From Opitutales bacterium (GTDB lineage Bacteria; Verrucomicrobiota; Verrucomicrobiia; Opitutales; UBA2987), in assembly GCA_021772515.1 (NCBI GenBank), contig JAJFLU010000039.1, positions 62,001 through 126,000 of the forward strand: DNA of 64,000 nt, written 5' to 3'. Position numbers and translations under genes: made by a program. Each line of letters begins with the position of its first letter. The stretch's first letter is position 1. The notes below the pieces were generated by a model. That model searched no databases, was not told the DNA's origin, and saw only the letters and a program-made list of their open reading frames with translations. This document shows positions 16,791-25,048 of the stretch, piece by piece.

Positions 16791-19636
16791 TTGCGGAGGC
16801 ATTTGGCGGTTAAAGATTTTTCCGTTTCCAGCAGGTTCTCGGGTGGTCCGGCAAAAAGGATTTCCCCCCCGGCCTCACCTCCCCCGGGCCCAAGGTCGAG
16901 CACCCAATCGGCAAGCCGGATGATATCGAGATGATGCTCAATGATGATGATGGTGTGGCCGCCGTCGCGCAGTTGGTAAAGAAGATCGAGAAGATTTTGG
17001 ATATCCGCCCAATGCAGACCGGTGGTCGGTTCATCGAGCAGATAAAGGGTGCCCCCATCGGAGCGTTTGCTCAATTCGAGGGACAATTTGATACGCTGGG
17101 CCTCCCCTCCTGACAGGGTGTTTGAGGGTTGCCCCAGTCTGATGTAGCCCAGCCCTACCGCCTGTAAAGTGGACAATTTAGCAATGATTTTGGGCTGGCG
17201 CCGAAACAAATGGCAGGCCTCATCGACCGTTAATTCAAGCACCTCGGCGATGTTTTTACCCTTGAAACGGACCTCGAGGGTTTCCCGGTTATAGCGGCGA
17301 CCCCGACAGCTTGGGCACTCCGAATAGACATCGGCCAAAAAAAGCATATCGAGTTTGATAAGGCCGTCGCCCTTGCAGCGTTCGCAGCGACCCCCGCGCA
17401 CATTGAAGCTGAATCGGCTGGCCTTGTAGCCGCGCACCTTGGCCAGCGGACATTGGGAAAACAACTTCCGCAGCGGGTCGAATAGTTTGACGTAGGTGGC
17501 CGGATTGGATCGTGGGCTGCGGCCAATCGGACTCTGGTCAACGAGCACCATTTTGGTAAAAAATCCGAGCCCTTCGACATCCTCGTGCGCACCGGGAATG
17601 ACCTTCGCTCTGTTGAGTTCAAAAGCGGCGCGTTTTGCCAGAATTTCATTGACCAGCGTGCTTTTGCCCGAGCCGGATACGCCCGTTACGCAACTGAGCA
17701 ATCCCACCGGGAAAGCGGCGTCGATGTTTTTCAAATTGTGGCAGCGCGCCCCCTTGACAGTCAGCCAGCGATTTTTTGGCGGCAGGCTGGCGGCGTTTTT
17801 TTCGATTTTCATTTTCCCGTCAAGGTAGAGACCTGTGCGGGAACCAGTGGATAGTCCGGCGCCCTCAGGAGCGCCTTCGTAAATTATTTCACCCCCTTCC
17901 TGACCGGCTCCGGGGCCAAGTTCGATCAAGTGATCAGCCGCCAGCATGGTATCCTCATCATGTTCCACCACGATGACGGCGTTTCCCCGATCGCGGAGAT
18001 CGATCAGGGAGCGCAGAAGGCGGTAGCTGTCCGCCGGGTGCAGGCCGATGGTGGGTTCGTCGAGGACGTAAGCGACCCCGGTCAAGCCCATGCCCAACTG
18101 AGTGGCCAACCGAGCTCTTTGCGACTCCCCGCCGCTCAAGGTGGTGTATTGCCGGTCCAGGGTGAGGTATCCCAAACCCATTTCCTTGAGGAAAAAAAGC
18201 CGTTCCCGGAGCCCTGCGAGCGCCTCATGGGCTCGTCCTGAACCGCTCTCCAAATTAGCAAGTTGGCCTGAAAAGTTCTCCCCTTCCTCAATCGTCATGG
18301 CCATAAATCCGGGGAAATCCTGCCCCTTTAACCGCACGGCCAGGCTTTCCGGTTTGAGCCTGCTGCCACGGCAATCCTGACATTTGCTGCTGATTTGGTA
18401 AGCCATGAGGCGTGCCTTGAGCCCATCGCTGGAAGTGGTTCGCCGGGTTTCTTCAAGCTCGGCCAAGACCCCGATAAAAGGCATCAATTCGGCCTTTTTG
18501 TTTCCACCCGTCAGCTTGAAACTGAAGAGCCGCTCTCCGGCCCCGTGGAGGATGGTTTGGCGAACCTCATCGGATAGGTCGTTCCAGGGAATCGTGGGGT
18601 CGAAGGGCAATTGAGCGGCGAGTTGCTTGAGGATGGCGTTGCGCTTGATAATCATTCGCCGGGAACCGATCCTCCACGGCTTGATGGCCCCCTTTTTGAC
18701 CGGCAAATCCGGGTTGGGCACCACCAGATTGGCATCGAATTGCAAAGTTCTACCGATACCGCCGCAGGTTGGGCAGGCTCCCGAGGGGTGGTTGTAGGAG
18801 AAAAATTTGGAGGTCACGGGTTCGTAAACCCGACCGCATTGGACGCAGGCCAGATGTTGGCTGACGGCGAATTCGCGCCAGGAGTCGGCCCGTTTGTCCT
18901 GCGCCAGGATGATTGCCCTGTCCTTTCCCTCGCGAAAAGCCAGCTCCAGGGAATCGGCGATGCGGCTGCGCTGATCAGGGCCGAGCACCACGCGGTCGAT
19001 GACAAGCTCGACGGTTCGTTCGCCCGACTGAGGCTCGATCAGATCGGGATCATCGAGGTTTTTTATCTGCCCATCGATACGCACGCGATTAAATCCCCTG
19101 GTGCGCATGCGGGGCAATTCCTCCCGCAGCAGAGCCGATTTTGCTTTCAGAACCGGGGCCAGAATGACAATTCGAGCGCCATCGGGTTCGAGAAATATCC
19201 GGTCGATACAATCATCCACGGAGCGCCGTTCGATGGCTCCGCCGTCGATTGGGCAGAAGGCCTGACCCTGCACCGACCATAGGAGGCGGGCATAGTCGGC
19301 GATTTCGGTCACCGTGGCCACGGTGCTGCGGGGGTTGGCCGCGCCTCCCGTGCGCTGCTCGATTGCGATGACCGGAGAAAGCCCGTGGATAAAGTCCACC
19401 TCGGGTTTTTTCACCTGGTCGAGCAATTGCCGCGCCCGGGTCGAAAGGCTGTCCATGTATTTCCGGTAACCCTCGGCATAAAGAGTGTCGAAGGCGAGGG
19501 ACGACTTCCCCGAGCCGCTGACACCGGTAATGACCACGAGGCGCTCGCGTGGGATGCGCAACTCGATATTTTTCAAGTTGTGCTCACGCCCCCCCTTGAG
19601 GTGGATGAAATCCGCTTTGCGACTGCTCTTGTTCAT
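16715..19636 (-). CDS. uvrA: Excinuclease ABC subunit A
   Basis: 973 residues, ATG at 19636. UvrA is the damage-sensing ATPase of nucleotide excision repair and passes damage to UvrB. Two ABC halves: '[19 protein letters not shown]' near residue 40, '[12 protein letters not shown]', then '[16 protein letters not shown]' and '[15 protein letters not shown]'. Zinc-finger cysteines occur in '[10 protein letters not shown]...CPTCGG' and 'CERCKGDG...CPSCRGRR'. Loop sequences near the N-terminus ([20 protein letters not shown]) differ somewhat from standard UvrA (YVESLSAYARQFL), so a paralogue of the canonical protein is possible. It is convergent with dus and overlaps it by 76 nt. Confidence 0.93.
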   Translation of the reverse strand: MNKSSRKADFIHLKGGREHNLKNIELRIPRERLVVITGVSGSGKSSLAFDTLYAEGYRKYMDSLSTRARQLLDQVKKPEVDFIHGLSPVIAIEQRTGGAANPRSTVATVTEIADYARLLWSVQGQAFCPIDGGAIERRSVDDCIDRIFLEPDGARIVILAPVLKAKSALLREELPRMRTRGFNRVRIDGQIKNLDDPDLIEPQSGERTVELVIDRVVLGPDQRSRIADSLELAFREGKDRAIILAQDKRADSWREFAVSQHLACVQCGRVYEPVTSKFFSYNHPSGACPTCGGIGRTLQFDANLVVPNPDLPVKKGAIKPWRIGSRRMIIKRNAILKQLAAQLPFDPTIPWNDLSDEVRQTILHGAGERLFSFKLTGGNKKAELMPFIGVLAELEETRRTTSSDGLKARLMAYQISSKCQDCRGSRLKPESLAVRLKGQDFPGFMAMTIEEGENFSGQLANLESGSGRAHEALAGLRERLFFLKEMGLGYLTLDRQYTTLSGGESQRARLATQLGMGLTGVAYVLDEPTIGLHPADSYRLLRSLIDLRDRGNAVIVVEHDEDTMLAADHLIELGPGAGQEGGEIIYEGAPEGAGLSTGSRTGLYLDGKMKIEKNAASLPPKNRWLTVKGARCHNLKNIDAAFPVGLLSCVTGVSGSGKSTLVNEILAKRAAFELNRAKVIPGAHEDVEGLGFFTKMVLVDQSPIGRSPRSNPATYVKLFDPLRKLFSQCPLAKVRGYKASRFSFNVRGGRCERCKGDGLIKLDMLFLADVYSECPSCRGRRYNRETLEVRFKGKNIAEVLELTVDEACHLFRRQPKIIAKLSTLQAVGLGYIRLGQPSNTLSGGEAQRIKLSLELSKRSDGGTLYLLDEPTTGLHWADIQNLLDLLYQLRDGGHTIIIIEHHLDIIRLADWVLDLGPGGGEAGGEILFAGPPENLLETEKSLTAKCLRNYLARKAPATSPEGGDSRLGRAVTP

Positions 19637-19829
19637 CAAGAAAAAAAATTCTTTGGCCGGAGTATATTTTTCATTTGGGAAGAAATTTACAAGAACCTAT
19701 CTTGAAACTTCCTCCAACACAGCGCCGAGGCCCATCAAAATACCGAACATTGATCGAAACGTGTTGAAACCGGGAAATTTTTGTTTACATTATTTGTAGA
19801 CGAGGCAGTTTATCCGAATTTCACAATCG

Positions 19830-20117
19830 ATGAAGCTCAACTCAAAACCCATTCTTTATGTTAAAAGAGGCTGTTCCTGGTGCCGGGAAGCCCTCAGCTT
19901 CTTTTCGCAGCATGGTGTTGAACTGGATGTCCGCGATGTCGAGATCAGCCCGCAAAACATGCAGCGGATGATTGAAGTTAGCGGCCAAATAAAAACACCC
20001 ACCATCGAATACGGTGAATTTGTGGTAGCCGATTTCAGCATCGACGAACTGCACGACGAAATGGAGCAAGTCCCCGAAATCAAAAAAGAATGGGGTCTGG
20101 GCGACGACGACGAGTAA
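19830..20117 (+). CDS. Glutaredoxin-like thioredoxin-fold protein
   Basis: 95 residues: 'ILYVKRGCSWCREALSFF' with the CxxC active site, a cis-proline context 'IKTPTIEYGEFVVADFS', and a thioredoxin fold cut to glutaredoxin length. The last 20 residues are acidic ('EIKKEWGLGDDDE'). Likely a small disulfide or glutathione-type reductant; the CSWC pair is unusual beside the CPYC of classical glutaredoxins. It stands alone between uvrA (other strand) and a pyrimidine-rich repeat. Confidence 0.8.
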   Translation: MKLNSKPILYVKRGCSWCREALSFFSQHGVELDVRDVEISPQNMQRMIEVSGQIKTPTIEYGEFVVADFSIDELHDEMEQVPEIKKEWGLGDDDE

Positions 20118-20165
20118 CTCCGCCTTGGTTAAATAGCGGCCCGGGCGCGAACATAAGCATGAAAT

Positions 20166-20265
20166 CTTTCTCTTCCTGTGCCTCTTCGTCTTCCTCTATT
20201 TTTATTTAAGTTGTTGTTATTAAAAGAATAGGGGACGAAGAGTAAGACCAAGACGAAGAGGAAGA
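20166..20265. repeat. Imperfect inverted repeat of pyrimidine/purine tracts
   Basis: CCTCTTCGTCTT (20181-20192) and its exact reverse complement (20250-20261) lie in two G-poor, C/T-rich (left) and A/G-rich (right) tracts flanking a loop of TTGTTGTTATT. Each side repeats the GACGAAGA-type unit. The position, just past the 3' ends of two convergent genes, suggests a terminator region, possibly Rho-type on the minus strand. A related purine tract lies at 25003-25031. Confidence 0.5.
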
Positions 20266-20306
20266 TTAAAAAATCGGCCTTAAGTACGCTACATCCGGTT
20301 TCTCGA

Positions 20307-21143
20307 TTAGCTTTTAGGCGCCGGGAAGGGGAAAACTGTCTGGATGCCGGCGATGGTTTCCTCGGTTGTGTTATCGCCGGGAACGCATTCGAATCCCACC
20401 GCGCCATTCCAGCCGAGCGCCTTCATTTCGCGCCAGATCGAGTGCATGTTGATCTCTCCAGAACCGGGCATGCCGCGACCCGGCACATCGGCGATATGGA
20501 TGGCTCCCGCCCGATCGATGGTGCGCCGCAAGCTTGAGATGATGTTTCCTTCGTTGATCTGCTGATGGTAGAGGTCGAAAACGAATTTCAGGCGCGGATA
20601 ATCGATGCGTTTGACCAGTTCGTAGGTATCGATTGCGCTGCGTAAGAGGTAGCCCTGGACATCTTCCTTGGAAAGCGGCTCGATCAGCAGATCGACATCG
20701 ACTCCTGAACCGGCGACCAATTCGGTAACCTTTTTCACGCCTACATCGAGGTTTGCCCAGCGCTCGTCATCGGTCAACGGGCGGGAGTGGGGAACGACGA
20801 TTCCGCCGTGACCCACTTCATCGGTTTGCAGAAAGAGTGCCTTGATACCCGTTCGCTCGGCCATATCCAAAGATTCCTTGAATTGCTCGAGCACCTTATC
20901 GTGGTCGGCGGCGTCGCAAAGGGAACCGCGTCGTGAACCGAAAACCGAATTGACGTAAATCCCGTTGTCCCTGGCCACTTGGGCCAGAAGGTCGATATCC
21001 TTGTCTATCCAGTCCCAAAAATCCACACCGTCAAAACCGGCCTTGGCCGCGGCAGCAATTCGTTCCTCGACGGGCAGTTCATGCCAGAAAAACTGGTATT
21101 TGGGAACTCCGGCGATCGATTCAACCATAGCAATATAATCCAT
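20307..21143 (-). CDS. Hydroxypyruvate isomerase-like TIM-barrel protein
   Basis: 278 residues, xylose isomerase-like barrel. Conserved pieces: 'FFWHELPVEERIAAAAKAGFDGVDFWDW', 'LLIEPLSKEDVQGYLL' with a metal-binding Glu, 'FVFDLYHQQINEGNI' with Asp and His, and 'HIADVPGRGMPGSGEINM' followed by 'GFECVPGD' with the last Glu. This is the pattern of hydroxypyruvate isomerase (glyoxylate/tartronate metabolism), although many homologues act on other sugars or inositols. A TAGGA lies ahead of the ATG. It is divergent from the amidohydrolase at 21461. Confidence 0.8.
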   Translation of the reverse strand: MDYIAMVESIAGVPKYQFFWHELPVEERIAAAAKAGFDGVDFWDWIDKDIDLLAQVARDNGIYVNSVFGSRRGSLCDAADHDKVLEQFKESLDMAERTGIKALFLQTDEVGHGGIVVPHSRPLTDDERWANLDVGVKKVTELVAGSGVDVDLLIEPLSKEDVQGYLLRSAIDTYELVKRIDYPRLKFVFDLYHQQINEGNIISSLRRTIDRAGAIHIADVPGRGMPGSGEINMHSIWREMKALGWNGAVGFECVPGDNTTEETIAGIQTVFPFPAPKS

Positions 21144-21460
21144 ATCAAATGTCCTATCTACGTTTTTTTAAGGTTTATTCCGCCTCGGGTGGGTCAAACC
21201 CCTTTTACCCGATGGTTGTCGGGCAGGGAGGCTGGAAAGAGACGGAACGCTCCGCCCCCGGGAGTTTTTTAACAGTAAATGCTCCCGAAAAGCTTGGGCT
21301 ATGAAGGTGGAGTATTCCAGCAAAGGTTCCTCCTAGTCAATGCCTTAAATTTTGCGCGATTTTTATTTGTTTGCCTCATTTGCGGGAGGGGGGAATGTTT
21401 TCAACAAAACTGAGTTGGGATTATTTAGACAAAAATTGTTATTTTTATTATTATTTCCGT
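21144..21460. other. Intergenic region between divergent genes
   Basis: 317 nt with no gene I can support. It should hold the promoters of the two divergent genes. CGGGAG and CTCCCG near 21263-21290 could pair, with a 17-nt loop. The segment next to the plus-strand gene is strongly T-rich, and a frame there that opens at 21371 is not used because its extra residues do not fit the family. Confidence 0.5.
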
Positions 21461-22810
21461 ATGAAAGCAGATCTTGTTATTCGCAATGCCAGGGTGGTGG
21501 ACCATGCCGGTGAATTTTTTGGTGGAATCGCCGTGAATGGAGAGAAAATCCTTCTCACCGGCACGAATGAGGCTCTGCCGGAGGGGAGAAGGGAGATCGA
21601 TGCCGAGGGGCGCTGCCTCATGCCGGGAGTGATCGACCCGCATTGCCACTTGGGGGTCAATTACCCCTACGATGAAGATATGCGGAGCGAAAGCGCCCAC
21701 GCCGCACGCGGGGGGTTGACCACATTTTTCCTCTATATTCGCAATAAGGAGCCTTCCTACATTCCCTTTTACCATGACCGCCGGGCGGTGGGGGAGGCGA
21801 ATTCCTGCATGGATTTCGGTTTTCATTTTGGCATCCAGCGGGAGGAGCATATCCATGAAATCCCTAAAATCGCGGAGGAAACCGGGGTGCAGTCGTTCAA
21901 ACTTTATTTTGGCTATGAGGCGGAAAACCCGATTGGTATCGTTCCGGCGACGGATGGCTGGGTTTACGCGGCCATGCAGCGGGCGGCCAAGCTTCCGCGC
22001 GGCAAGGTATCGGTCCACTGCGAAAACACGGCCATTGCCACCTGGTTGAAAAAAGAACTCATGGCCACGGGAAGGCAGGATCTGGGGGCATTTACGGAAT
22101 CGCGCCCGGCTTTCTGCGAGGAGGAAACCATTCGCCGTATGATATTCCTGTCGGAGCTGACCGGCTGCCCCCTTTACATCGTTCACACCACCATCGGTAT
22201 CGGCCCCGTTTTGGGCGCGGAGGCGCGGGCTCGTGGCGTCGATGTGACGATTGAAACCTGCCCGCACTATCTCACGCGGACGGCCTACGACAAAGACCTC
22301 GACATGCGGGCCAAGATTTCCCCACCCCTCCGCGATGAAAAGGAGAAGGAAATGCTCTGGGAAGGCGTTCTCAACGGAAATGTCGAGAGCCTGGGGAGCG
22401 ACCATGTGCCCTTTTTCCCGAAAAAAGGTGAGGATTTATGGAAGGAAAAACCGGGCATCGTCTCCTTCCCCTGGGAATTGCCCCTGATGCTCTCGGAAGG
22501 CGTTCACCGGCGGGGATTATCCCTTTCGCAACTGGTCGCCATCAATTCCTACGGCCCGGCCAAGCATTTCGGTTTTTACCCCGAAAAAGGCTCCCTCAAC
22601 CCCGGCACCGATGCCGATTTAGTGCTAGTCGATCTCGATGAAGAGAGAGAAGTCGTCCACACCGGCAACGGCACCTGCATCTATACAGGCATGAACCTAA
22701 AAGGCTGGCCCGTCATGACCATCTCAAGAGGCCGCATCATCTACGAAAACGGCCAAGTGGACGAGGACGCTTTTGGGCAGGGGTTGTGTGTCAATAGGCC
22801 GGGACGGTAG
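21461..22810 (+). CDS. Dihydropyrimidinase/hydantoinase-like amidohydrolase
   Basis: 449 residues from the ATG at 21461. 'MPGVIDPHCHLGVNY' holds the His pair, 'SFKLYFGYEAENP' the lysine that is normally carboxylated to bridge two metals, 'VSVHCENTAIATWL' and 'PLYIVHTTIG' the next His ligands, and 'LGSDHVPFFPKK' the aspartate. This is the cyclic-amidohydrolase family that includes dihydropyrimidinase, D-hydantoinase, allantoinase and dihydroorotase. The length (about 450) and the 'DH-VPF' context favour hydantoinase/dihydropyrimidinase over dihydroorotase. The 30-codon upstream extension lacks family sequence. It faces the hydroxypyruvate isomerase-like gene and may belong to the same catabolic region. 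Confidence 0.85.
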   Translation: MKADLVIRNARVVDHAGEFFGGIAVNGEKILLTGTNEALPEGRREIDAEGRCLMPGVIDPHCHLGVNYPYDEDMRSESAHAARGGLTTFFLYIRNKEPSYIPFYHDRRAVGEANSCMDFGFHFGIQREEHIHEIPKIAEETGVQSFKLYFGYEAENPIGIVPATDGWVYAAMQRAAKLPRGKVSVHCENTAIATWLKKELMATGRQDLGAFTESRPAFCEEETIRRMIFLSELTGCPLYIVHTTIGIGPVLGAEARARGVDVTIETCPHYLTRTAYDKDLDMRAKISPPLRDEKEKEMLWEGVLNGNVESLGSDHVPFFPKKGEDLWKEKPGIVSFPWELPLMLSEGVHRRGLSLSQLVAINSYGPAKHFGFYPEKGSLNPGTDADLVLVDLDEEREVVHTGNGTCIYTGMNLKGWPVMTISRGRIIYENGQVDEDAFGQGLCVNRPGR

Positions 22811-22925
22811 CTCCCAATCATCAACATCTTCCTCTTGACTTAACTGGAAACTCTGAAATCGGCAACACGCCTTCTTGAGAAAGAAGGTAATTATAAGCCA
22901 TGTTAATTCAGAAAAAACAAAAACA

Positions 22926-23438
22926 ATGATTAAATTTCTCATACCTGTAATTTTATCTGTATTTTCTTTAATATTTTCCTCCTGTGTATCAAGAGGTCCA
23001 ATTTCATCGGAGCGGGACGAAATGATTCTTTTCCAAAAAATACCTTTGGAAAATGAAAAAATAATATTTTCAAATAAAGGATATTGGTATGAAAACCAGT
23101 TTGGGTACGTAAAATTTTTTAAAAACATAAAAAACGGTATACCAGGAATTACCCTATTAACTGAGCAGAACCTATATTTTTACATTTGGGAGGTGAGATC
23201 AGAAAGATATATTCAAATATTGAACATTCCCTATGAATATTTTACACTCGTTGAACTTAAAAAAAATGGAAACAGTCGTTTACTTGTTATTCAAGCAAAG
23301 GATAAAAAGCCACATTCTTTCTCATTCGATGTTGGACTAGTAGTGGCTAAAAAGCGAACAGAAGAGGCTTTTGAATTCTTAAACAGGAAATTTGAAGCTC
23401 TTAAACAACCAGAAATAGATTTTTCGGAATCAAATTAG
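22926..23438 (+). CDS. AT-rich putative lipoprotein of unknown function
   Basis: 170 residues. The start MIKFLIPVILSVFSLIFSSC is a lipoprotein signal with the lipobox F-S-S-C. The mature part is unfamiliar: 'WYENQFGYVKFFKNIKNG', 'LYFYIWEVRSERYIQIL', 'ALKQPEIDFSESN' at the end. The region has markedly lower GC than the neighbouring genes, which points to acquisition from elsewhere. No Shine-Dalgarno is visible; a longer TTG-start frame opens at 22875. I do not recognise a family. Confidence 0.55.
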   Translation: MIKFLIPVILSVFSLIFSSCVSRGPISSERDEMILFQKIPLENEKIIFSNKGYWYENQFGYVKFFKNIKNGIPGITLLTEQNLYFYIWEVRSERYIQILNIPYEYFTLVELKKNGNSRLLVIQAKDKKPHSFSFDVGLVVAKKRTEEAFEFLNRKFEALKQPEIDFSESN

Positions 23439-23533
23439 GACACTACCAGAAAAAATATGAAATATGAACGTTGACTCCTATTTTCTTCCTATCACAGACT
23501 TAACTGCTGCCTTGGCATCTTAGTTAGCAGGGT

Positions 23534-24202
23534 TTATCTCTTGGGTGGGTTCCACCAGCGGCAAAACGACGAGGGATTTGCCAGGTGAAGAGGCAGTTTA
23601 CATGGAGCTTTAGAGGCCCCGCCACCAAATACAAGCACTATTCGTACTTCCTGGTCAGTACTGAAATTCGGAGGCTTGCATCCAAAGATAGCGTCTAGGT
23701 CTCCTGCTGCTTTTACTTTTCTGATGCCGCCTTTGTCGTATTTTACCACTACCGGGCGAATGTAATTTATACCTTCTTCATTCACTTTGAGGTCTTGGCA
23801 GGCAAGTGTCAGCGAATCGATGAAGGCTTTTGTATCGAAGATTTCGACGATATGTGGTCCCAATTTTTCCTCTATATGGGCTTGGTTAACGGTGATTTTT
23901 GAGCAGCAGAACGCATAGCAGGGATTGTGAAAGGTTGCACCATAGTTAAAGTGGCCCTGTACCGGCGGCAGATCCCGTCGCTCGCCTGTTTTAACGTTGA
24001 TCGCTACTTGTGGGACTTGACCATGGACCAAGAAATTTGACTCGCCCTCACTTTTATCTTCCTTGGATGCTTCCTCCATTTTTCGGTACGAACAAACCGT
24101 ACGAAGGAGTACCTCGCCGTTTTGCAAGAGCGCCTTTGCGTACTGGCGTTCGCGATACGCCTTTAGCATCGCTGCGGGTGGGGTTCCGTTCACATCAACC
24201 AT
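23534..24202 (-). CDS. Uncharacterised protein
   Basis: 222 residues (ATG at 24202; an in-frame TTG at 24205 precedes it, and AGGAG sits 10 nt upstream of the ATG and 7 of the TTG). The arrangement 'LLQNGEVLLRTVCSYRKMEE', 'SEGESNFLVHG', a central 'YAFCCSK', then 'DTKAFIDSL' and 'DQEVRIVLVF' resembles in outline a widespread family of unknown function. Several cysteines are present but no clear catalytic set. The gene sits alone next to the AT-rich lipoprotein and the hairpin repeats, which looks like a small accessory patch. I cannot assign a role. Confidence 0.5.
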   Translation of the reverse strand: MVDVNGTPPAAMLKAYRERQYAKALLQNGEVLLRTVCSYRKMEEASKEDKSEGESNFLVHGQVPQVAINVKTGERRDLPPVQGHFNYGATFHNPCYAFCCSKITVNQAHIEEKLGPHIVEIFDTKAFIDSLTLACQDLKVNEEGINYIRPVVVKYDKGGIRKVKAAGDLDAIFGCKPPNFSTDQEVRIVLVFGGGASKAPCKLPLHLANPSSFCRWWNPPKR

Positions 24203-24370
24203 CAAACTATTACTCCTGTTTAACTATATGTATCTAATCATTACGCCGAGATGATTAAATAACTCCTTGTTCTTAATATCTATATTGTCAAGAATATTCG
24301 TGATCCTTTACTTGAGATTGGGATCGCAAGGTGTTTCTTGAAATGGCGCAAATGATATGTCTATGATCGG

Positions 24371-24955
24371 CGCACGCTGAAAGTGCCAGTTCCTCACCTC
24401 AATAGTAGGGTGGCTATTTCCAAAGAATAAATGAGGAATGAAACCCCTTCAGGGTTTTGATATTATTATTTGTAACCGTGTCCAGGGGTTGCACCCCTGG
24501 CTGACGAATGTTGCCCCTTCAGGGCATTTTGGGTACGACTAAATAGAGGTTGCGCCCTGGTTTCGCGAATACGGCTCTTTTATGGCATTTTCTCACGGGC
24601 AGACGAATGTTGCCCCTTCAGGGCATCGTATGGTCGACGGCTAAACAGATTCAATGCCCCTGGCTGACGAATATGGTCCTTCAATGGCATTTGACATGGA
24701 AATGTTCCGAATGATGTAAAAAATACTACTGTGGACAAAGGTATCAACCTTATTTTTGTGACCGTTGCCCCTTCAAGGCGTTTTGGATGCAAAATTAATT
24801 AGGTTTGGCTTAAACAATAAAATCGATCTCGGTCATACAGAAAATTCATGAGGTAGCACATGCACGCTGAAGGCGTGCAATTCGTCAGCCCAGGGTGCAA
24901 CCCTGGGGGTCCCGGTACATCCACCACACCCGTTGCACGCTGAAGGCGTGCTATT
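24371..24955. repeat. Array of two-hairpin repeats with CTTCA and TGC/GCA loops
   Basis: Two hairpin types recur. Type A: CCAGGGGT-TGC-ACCCCTGG (24482-24500) and CCCAGGGT-GCA-ACCCTGGG (24889-24907). Type B: AAACCC-CTTCA-GGGTTT (24441-24457), TGCCC-CTTCA-GGGCA (24512-24526 and 24611-24625), TGCACGC-TGAAG-GCGTGCA (24861-24879) and GCACGC-TGAAG-GCGTGC (24935-24951). A and B are joined by a linker CTGACGAAT (or its complement ATTCGTCAG), so the first pair runs A-linker-B and the pair at 24861-24907 is its inverse. Degraded copies lie near 24371, 24661-24690 and 24762. The stems differ in sequence while staying paired. Confidence 0.7.
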
Positions 24956-25002
24956 CCTTATCAATAACCTGTCGAAAATGGTCTTTCGGGGCGTTTTGGA
25001 GG

Positions 25003-25031
25003 GAGACGAAGACGAAAAGGAAGAGGAAGAG
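25003..25031 (-). promoter_or_regulatory. G-poor pyrimidine tract past an amidohydrolase gene
   Basis: On the minus strand, just after the stop of the amidohydrolase, a C/T-rich, G-poor stretch of GTCTTCGTCTTCC-like repeats occurs. Similar sequence lies past the hyi-like gene. Rho utilisation is a guess based on composition. A short hairpin with ACGATT/AATCGT overlaps the gene's stop region. Confidence 0.3.
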
Positions 25032-25048
25032 TTTATTACGATTTATGA

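Noticed and set aside
16715-19636. A second UvrA-like pseudogene
   Set aside because: The frame is complete with both ATPase sites and all zinc-binding cysteines, so it was kept as uvrA.
24371-24955. The hairpin repeats as a CRISPR array
   Set aside because: Units are palindromic with variable stems, irregular spacing, mixed orientation and no uniform spacers. No cas gene is present.
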